From Fervidifonticultor_A tertius (lineage in GTDB: Bacteria; Sysuimicrobiota; Sysuimicrobiia; Sysuimicrobiales; Humicultoraceae), in assembly GCA_031459235.1 (NCBI GenBank), contig JAVKIY010000017.1:1-46945 (forward strand): a stretch of DNA of 46,945 nucleotides, given 5' to 3'. Made by a program: the position numbers and the translations under genes. This document shows positions 42,294 through 46,945 of the stretch, piece after piece (positions within the stretch are counted from its first letter, which is position 1; each line of letters opens with the position of its first letter). A model generated the notes under the pieces. That model had not been told where the DNA came from, did not search any database, and saw only the letters and a program-made list of their open reading frames with translations.

Positions 42294-43734
42294 GAAGAGC
42301 AACAGCCCCGAAGTCTACGACCTCGTCATTCTCGGTTCAGGTTCGGCGGCCTTCGCCGCCGCCATCCGGGCAGCAGAGCTCGGAAAGACGGCCGCCATGA
42401 CAGAGGCACGGACGCTCGGCGGCACTTGTGTCAATCGTGGCTGCCTGCCGAGCAAGAACCTGATCGAGGCCGCGCGGATCTACCGGGAAGCGCACCACCC
42501 GCGTTATCCTGGCCTGTCTCCTCGCGGCATGGACTTTGACTTCAAGGAGCTCGTCCGCCAGAAGGATGAAGTCATCCACGCTTACCGCGACAAGAAATAC
42601 CAGTCCATTGTCCACGATTCAGACCGCATCAAGGTTTACACTGGCCATGCGGCTTTTACGCAGGATAAGGAAGTCGAGCTGAACGGACAACGGCTGGTCG
42701 GTCGCCAGTACCTTATTGCCACGGGCTCTCGACCCGCTACTCCACCTATCGAGGGGCTAGACACCGTGCCCTACCTCACCTCGGACTTGCTGACCTCGGG
42801 GGAACCACAAGAACTGTGGGAGCTCCCCAAGTCCCTCGTCATTGTCGGCGGCGGGTACATTGCGCTGGAACTCGGGCAGATGTTTCAGCGCTTCGGCACA
42901 ACAGTCACAATCCTCGAACGTAGCGAGCGAGTCCTGCCCGGGTACGAACCAGAGGTCTCCCTTGCAATTCGCGAGATCCTGGAGGACGAAGGCGTGAAGA
43001 TCATCACAGAGGTGACGGTCCGCCGTGTCTCACACGACGGCGCATCAGTCACGGTAACCGGCGAAACGCATGGCAGCGAGCGCCGGTTCAAAGCAGAGCG
43101 GCTCCTCGTTGCCGCCGGCCGGGTGCCAAACACGGATGGGATTGGTTTGGAGCACCTCGGCGTCAAGACCGACGAGCGCGGTGCCATCATCGTGAACGAA
43201 CACCTGGCGACAACCCATCCAAACATCTGGGCCGCCGGGGATGTAATCGGGGCGCATACCGACAGTCAAATGGCGACGCCTGTCGCCGCGCACGACGGGG
43301 TGATTGCCGCCTCCAACGCCTTGAACGGCGAGAAACGGTCGGTTGACCACACCGTGATCCCGCGGACCATCTTCACAGACCCGCCGGTCGCAGTAGTGGG
43401 TCTGACTGATGAGGAAGCCAACCAGCGCGGCTTTCGGTGCAACTGCGGCACGGTCCCGATGCGGATCGTCCCCCGGGCGGGCGCTGTCCGGGACACACGG
43501 GGGCTTATTAAGATGGTGCTCGACTGGGATTCCAAGCGCGTCCTCGGCATCTCAATGGTCGGCCGGGATGCGGGGGAGGTCATCCACGAGGCAGCGATGG
43601 CCATTCGCTTCAAGGCATCCGTCTACGACTTCATTGACATGGTGCACGTGTACCCGACAATGGCAGAGGCGCTGAAGATCGCGGCTCTTTCGTTCTTCAA
43701 GGATGTGGAGAAGTTGTCGTGTTGCGCGGAATAG
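42286..43734 (+). CDS. merA: Mercuric reductase
   Basis: A flavin disulfide reductase of 482 residues that reduces Hg(II) to Hg(0) with NADPH in the cytoplasm. FAD loop GSGSAAFAAA (17-26), redox pair C48 and C53 (GGTCVNRGCLPSKN), NAD(P) loop VIVGGGYIALELGQ, second FAD motif IWAAGDV. The C-terminal SCCAE carries the vicinal cysteines (C479, C480) that deliver Hg, which distinguishes MerA from lipoamide dehydrogenase. There is no N-terminal HMA (NmerA) domain. The text HVYPTMAEALKIAALSF is like Thermus-type MerA. Codon use is less GC-extreme than in the flanking genes, which fits acquisition. Confidence 0.95.
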   Translation: MARKSNSPEVYDLVILGSGSAAFAAAIRAAELGKTAAMTEARTLGGTCVNRGCLPSKNLIEAARIYREAHHPRYPGLSPRGMDFDFKELVRQKDEVIHAYRDKKYQSIVHDSDRIKVYTGHAAFTQDKEVELNGQRLVGRQYLIATGSRPATPPIEGLDTVPYLTSDLLTSGEPQELWELPKSLVIVGGGYIALELGQMFQRFGTTVTILERSERVLPGYEPEVSLAIREILEDEGVKIITEVTVRRVSHDGASVTVTGETHGSERRFKAERLLVAAGRVPNTDGIGLEHLGVKTDERGAIIVNEHLATTHPNIWAAGDVIGAHTDSQMATPVAAHDGVIAASNALNGEKRSVDHTVIPRTIFTDPPVAVVGLTDEEANQRGFRCNCGTVPMRIVPRAGAVRDTRGLIKMVLDWDSKRVLGISMVGRDAGEVIHEAAMAIRFKASVYDFIDMVHVYPTMAEALKIAALSFFKDVEKLSCCAE

Positions 43735-43738
43735 GTGC

Positions 43739-43858
43739 GGGCAGCCACTAAGGTGGCAAAGGGAACTGCACGAGGTCTTCTCGGAAGGCGTCAGCGAGGC
43801 GTTTGAAAAGTTCGAAGATCCTCCTGCGTGGGGAGCCAGCGTTCGAAGATGGTCCTGA
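43739..43858 (+). pseudogene. Possible 3' end of a lost gene ending inside the right repeat
   Basis: A frame without a start codon reads LRWQRELHEVFSEGVSEAFE and then KFEDPPAWGASVRRWS, stopping at TGA 43856-43858. It is charged and helical, like real protein, but I cannot name it. The end lies within the direct repeat, as gene ends often do beside attachment sites. This could equally be chance in GC-rich DNA. Confidence 0.25.
43832..43857 (+). repeat. Right direct repeat (attR-like)
   Basis: Second copy of the repeat that starts in tRNA-Asn at 41660. Just before it, TTCGAAGATCCTCC recalls the T-loop/T-stem text of the tRNA, so more of the tRNA 3' end may once have been copied. The similarity downstream reaches into the 3' end of the ACR3-like gene. 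Confidence 0.8.
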
Positions 43859-43888
43859 CAGAGCCCCTCGTCGCCTCGAACCCCGGAC

Positions 43889-44872
43889 TCACTCACCTGC
43901 TCTGCCGGGTCGTGACACGTCACGTGCGAGAAGCCGCGGCACGACCCACAGGTAGGCAACCATGCCGAACAGCTCGACAAGCGACTGAAAGACAATCACG
44001 ACGGCCGCGGCCTGCCACGGCGCCGGAAGTGCCAGGGCCAGAGGGAGCACCACGAACGAGTTGCGCGTGCCGAAGCTGAACATCAGGGTGCGTGAAGCGG
44101 CGGGTGGCAGTGCGAACAGGCGCGCGGTCGCCGTGCCGATGACCGCCGCAGCCACGAGAAAGCCGAGGAACACGCCCAGGACATGGCCGAGCACCGGCAA
44201 GGCACCGAAGACGGTGTGAACCTGCGAGGCGGCGAGCAGGAAGACAACCAGGGTCAGAAGCGGCACAGGCAGCCAGCCTAACCGCCCGACCAGCCCTGCC
44301 CGTTCGGTGCGGTGCTCCGCCCAGCGCTCTGTCAACCACGCCGCAAGCAGCGGCAGCACGATCAGCGCCACGAACACCCGCACGATCCGGCCAGCCGCCA
44401 GAATGTCACTGAAGGTCTCGCCCGTGAACAGCCAGAGGTAGAGCGGGAGGAGCGCTATTTGGACGAGGAGGTTGACCGGGGTGAGGACAATGGCGCGATG
44501 CGTGTCGCCGCCCGAGAGATGGCTGAAGGTGATGAACCAGTCGGTGCAGGGAACGAGCAGGACAAGAAGCACACCCAACCGTATGGCAGGCTCGCGGGGC
44601 AGGAAGGCGAGCAAACCCCACACGACAACGGGCATAATGAGGAAATTGCCGGTTAGCACGGCGCTCATGAACCGGCGGTCGCGGAAGGCTTCAGGCAGGC
44701 GTGTCAGCGCCACCTGCGTGAAGGTAGCGTAAAGCAGCACGCCCAGCGCCGGCCAGAGGGCGGTCTCGAACGTCGGTGCCAGTGCGGGCGCAGTGCTGCC
44801 GACCCGGAGGCCCGCTAGAATGCCGACAAGATAGAACCAGACTTGATGGCGCTCCATCTGCCGGCGCTCCAT
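43889..44872 (-). CDS. ACR3-like arsenic resistance transporter (BASS superfamily)
   Basis: A 327-residue membrane protein with about ten hydrophobic segments. LLVPCTDWFITFSHLSGGD carries the cysteine conserved in the fourth membrane segment of ACR3 arsenite permeases, and SFGTRNSFVVLPLALALP matches the second half of the family. It would export As(III) from the cytoplasm. The start is uncertain: ATG 44872 or 44857, no clear ribosome site. No arsR or arsC is adjacent. It faces merA tail to tail, and its 3' end is part of the extended direct repeat. It could also be a transporter of another anion in the bile acid:sodium symporter superfamily. Confidence 0.78.
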   Translation of the reverse strand: MERRQMERHQVWFYLVGILAGLRVGSTAPALAPTFETALWPALGVLLYATFTQVALTRLPEAFRDRRFMSAVLTGNFLIMPVVVWGLLAFLPREPAIRLGVLLVLLVPCTDWFITFSHLSGGDTHRAIVLTPVNLLVQIALLPLYLWLFTGETFSDILAAGRIVRVFVALIVLPLLAAWLTERWAEHRTERAGLVGRLGWLPVPLLTLVVFLLAASQVHTVFGALPVLGHVLGVFLGFLVAAAVIGTATARLFALPPAASRTLMFSFGTRNSFVVLPLALALPAPWQAAAVVIVFQSLVELFGMVAYLWVVPRLLARDVSRPGRAGE

Positions 44873-45037
44873 GCAACCAGGGTGCCAGACAAGACTGCGG
44901 GAAGGAAGTGGTGAAGCCATCCCACCAGCGCTATCCGGCATGCAAGGTGGTCGAACTGGAGTACGGACCTCGCGCTGCCCCTGTCGCCGCTGCGCCGCGT
45001 TGTGGGAGAGACTGGCCGCCGCGCTAGGACGCCCAGG

Positions 45038-45874
45038 TTACCTCGCTTCTAGCGCGAGGCAGCGCGCCAGCAGGCGAGTGTCTCCGAGCCTCGCAGCCAC
45101 AGCGGCGAAGGCGTCGGTCGGACCTCGCCACAGCAGCTCGTCCACATCGTTGAACACCCGCGCGTCGGTCCGCAGCGTGGCCAGTTGCTTGAAGAGTAGC
45201 GCCTGCTCGCGGCGGTCCCCGTCGAGGACGGCGGCCGGGAAGCGCTCTATCGCGCCGTGCCGGTTCAGGAGTCGTGCAGCCGTGGCCGGGCCGATGCCCC
45301 GGATGCCTGGATACCCGTCTGCCGGGTCGCCCACGAGGGCCAGGTAGTCGGGAATCAAGACCGGTTCCACCCCGAACGTCGCGCGAACGCCGTCCGCGTC
45401 GAGGACGCGCCGCCTCCTGCGGTCGACCTGCACGACGCGGTTGCCGGAGACGCACTGCGCCAGGTCCTTGTCGGGGGTCCAGATGCAGATCTTCTCCACG
45501 CCCTCGTTCGCCGCGGCGATCAACACGGCCGAGGCCAGCGCGTCGTCGGCCTCGAGCTCCGTCATGGGCCACACCGCGATCCCCATCGCGCCGAGCGCAT
45601 CCTCGAGCGGCTGGAACTGCGCCAGCAGCGCGGGCTCGATCCCCGCCCCGGTCTTGTAGTCAGGCCAGAGATCGTTGCGGAACGATTCGATGACATGGTC
45701 GGTCGCCACGCCGACGTGGGTCGCTCCTTCTTCGATCATCTGCAGCACGGTGTAGAGCACGCCCGTCACGGCCCCGAAGGGGCGAGGCTCACCCTTGAGG
45801 CGTCGAAGGCCGTAGAAGTGACGAAACAGTTCGTACGTGCCGTCGATGAGATGAACGATCACGGAGACGACCAT
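45038..45874 (-). CDS. Stand-alone 5'-3' exonuclease (FEN/Pol I N-domain family)
   Basis: The protein has 278 residues, the size of the 5' nuclease domain alone. Metal-binding acids are present: D11 (LIDGTYELFRHFY), D59 (VATDHVIESFR), the ELEADDALAS group (about 107-115), D135/D137 (TPDKDL) and D183/D186 (VGDPADGYPG). The helix-hairpin-helix GIRGIGPATAARLL binds DNA. It would remove RNA primers or flap structures, with or without help from Pol I. ATG 45874 (VVSVIVHLID) was chosen over the far upstream 45958. It stands alone. Confidence 0.87.
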   Translation of the reverse strand: MVVSVIVHLIDGTYELFRHFYGLRRLKGEPRPFGAVTGVLYTVLQMIEEGATHVGVATDHVIESFRNDLWPDYKTGAGIEPALLAQFQPLEDALGAMGIAVWPMTELEADDALASAVLIAAANEGVEKICIWTPDKDLAQCVSGNRVVQVDRRRRRVLDADGVRATFGVEPVLIPDYLALVGDPADGYPGIRGIGPATAARLLNRHGAIERFPAAVLDGDRREQALLFKQLATLRTDARVFNDVDELLWRGPTDAFAAVAARLGDTRLLARCLALEAR

Positions 45875-46058
45875 CCCTGCATCGCGCCGGGCGCCGATCG
45901 CTGCGCCACTTCCCCCCCGCGCGTCCTTGTCCTTCTGCGCGTAATCTCCGCGCGGCAATCCGCGTCACGTAGCACGGCGACCGGGGTCGCTTGGTCGAAG
46001 CGCGCTGCGGTACCGCGCAGGCTCGCGGCTTCGGCCGATAGAACGTGCGGGGCCGTGT

Positions 46059-46064
46059 TACAAT
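46059..46064 (+). promoter_or_regulatory. Candidate -10 element of the Uma2-type gene
   Basis: TACAAT, 31 bases before GTG 46096; no strong -35. The usual distance would start transcription near 46071, leaving room for the AAGGAGG ribosome site. Confidence 0.45.
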
Positions 46065-46095
46065 CGCCCTGCGGAGGACGAAGGAGGCGGTCGGC

Positions 46096-46662
46096 GTGGC
46101 GATCAGTCTCAGGATGATCGCGGCTCCCACGGATGAGGACCTGCTCGAGCTCTCCCGGCGCAACCCCGGGTTCGAGTTCGAGCGGAGCGCCGAGGGGGAG
46201 CTGATCGTGACGCCCACCGGAACCCGATCGGGTCTGCGCGAGGGCGAGCTCTTCGCCCAGCTGCACGCCTGGGCCAGGGCCGACGGTCGCGGCCTGGCGT
46301 TCGGGGCTTCCACGGGTTTCCGAATGCCCGACGGGGCGGTGTTCGCACCCGACGCCGCATGGGTGCGCCGAGACCGCTGGGACGCCCTGGCTCCCGAAGC
46401 CCAGGAGGGTTTCGCGCCGCGGTGTCCGGACGCAGTCTTCGAGGTCGCGTCCCCATCGAACCGGTCGGACGCCTTGCGCGCCAAGCTGGCGGCCTACCTG
46501 GCCAACGGCGCTCAGCTGGCGGTGCTGATCGACTCGATCGGGCGCGTCGTCGAGATCCATGCCCCCGGGCAGAGCCCGCGGGTGGTGGAGCAGCCGCGCT
46601 CGGTGGTCTTCTCCACGGTCCTCACCGGGTTCGAGCTTCGCCTCGAGCCGATCTTCGCGTAA
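46096..46662 (+). CDS. Uma2-family PD-(D/E)xK endonuclease-like protein
   Basis: A 188-residue protein of the Uma2 (DUF820) family. Active-site candidates are D86 (FAPDAAWV), E116 (FEVASPSNR) and K130 (LRAKLAAYLANGAQ), the usual order of the PD-(D/E)xK fold. The N-terminal FEFERSAEGELIVTPTGT is the typical opening. Their cellular role is largely unknown; they are common in cyanobacteria and Chloroflexota. GTG 46096 has AAGGAGG 8 bases before it; a longer frame from 46045 would overlap the -10 element. Confidence 0.87.
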   Translation: MAISLRMIAAPTDEDLLELSRRNPGFEFERSAEGELIVTPTGTRSGLREGELFAQLHAWARADGRGLAFGASTGFRMPDGAVFAPDAAWVRRDRWDALAPEAQEGFAPRCPDAVFEVASPSNRSDALRAKLAAYLANGAQLAVLIDSIGRVVEIHAPGQSPRVVEQPRSVVFSTVLTGFELRLEPIFA

Positions 46663-46788
46663 TCACCCTCCTGACCGCCTGAGGCGCACCCGCGCCTCTC
46701 CACCGCGACCAGGGGTCACGGATCGTCCAGCGAAATGGCTCCGGTGATCGTGTCCAGCGACGCAGACGCCGGACCAGAGGGCCGAGGG

Positions 46789-46945
46789 ATGCAAAGACGC
46801 CCCAGCCTGTGGGTCCTCGTTGCTGTCGTCGGCCTGGTGGCGTCCGCCGCGGCCGCCGACAAGCCCGTCCGCGGGTACGACGCGCTCGGCGTCGTTCCCG
46901 GCAAGCCCGGCGGCCGGCTCACCCTGGTGCTCGGCGACAGCCCCC
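46789..46945 (+). CDS. N-terminal end of an exported solute-binding protein (family 5-like), partial
   Basis: The gene is cut by the window end after 52 codons. It starts with a Sec signal (MQRRPSLWVLVAVVGLVASA, cut near AAA-D). After it, PGKPGGRLTLVLGDSP is what opens many peptide/nickel-type binding proteins (PGKPGG then a strand and GD). A GAGGG ribosome site precedes ATG 46789. The rest of the transport system would lie to the right. Confidence 0.55.
   Translation, partial: MQRRPSLWVLVAVVGLVASAAAADKPVRGYDALGVVPGKPGGRLTLVLGDSP

Overview
The window is high-GC bacterial DNA (GC or C/G-ending third codon positions almost throughout). Genes are tightly packed, with many GTG starts and many 4-base ATGA/GTGA stop-start overlaps. 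Two branched-chain-amino-acid-type (HAAT) ABC transporters, one peptide-type ABC transporter, a molybdenum hydroxylase end, a beta-barrel-like secreted protein and a Thermus-like MerA suggest a heterotrophic, probably diderm, free-living soil or sediment bacterium of a poorly cultivated high-GC lineage (Rokubacteria-, CSP1-3- or Chloroflexota-like). The sequence alone does not settle the phylum.

Layout. 1-3251 (+): end of a xanthine-dehydrogenase-type large subunit, a secreted barrel-like protein with a terminator, tRNA-Ala, a broken HEPN gene next to an MNT nucleotidyltransferase, and threonine synthase. 3260-7794 (-): complete livK-G-F-H-M operon. 7969-8940 (+): quinone oxidoreductase. 8959-12055 (+): translationally coupled methyltransferase, adenylate-forming-ligase-like protein and family 2 glycosyltransferase. 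12084-18206 (-): flippase plus two tandem GT-C membrane proteins that share a nearly identical 238-bp 3' segment. Together these last two blocks look like a cell-envelope glycoconjugate locus. 18258-21131: YbaK-type deacylase (-) and a Ski2-like helicase (+). 21183-21746: two decayed genes. 21826-29472 (-): second liv operon (Tat-exported binding protein), a cyclase-family hydrolase, a DRE-TIM acyltransferase and a TrmB-type regulator with a dyad at its own promoter, which looks like uptake plus catabolism of one unknown compound.

29805-38542 (+): Asp/Glu-racemase-like enzyme, Lrp/AsnC regulator, peptide-type binding protein and two permeases (no ATPase genes), a CapA-like protein, an M28-like protein that lacks the usual catalytic glutamates, and a zinc-type dehydrogenase. 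A three-arm structure with two mutually exclusive hairpins sits between the binding protein and the first permease. 38592-41504: an unrecognised helical protein and two tandem AI-2E-type permeases. 41592-44872: tRNA-Asn followed by a mercury-resistance pair (merR-merA) bounded by direct repeats that start in the tRNA 3' end, then an ACR3-like arsenic transporter; this reads as a small metal-resistance island. 45038-46945: stand-alone 5'-3' exonuclease, Uma2-type nuclease, and the start of another solute-binding protein cut by the window end.

The best candidates for something not yet described are the alternating hairpin at 32663-32727, the M28-like protein with its peptide-uptake cluster, the tRNA-Asn metal island, and the envelope-locus pairing of an atypical methyltransferase with a LuxE/PaaK-like ligase. 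All functions are read from motifs and context without database searches.
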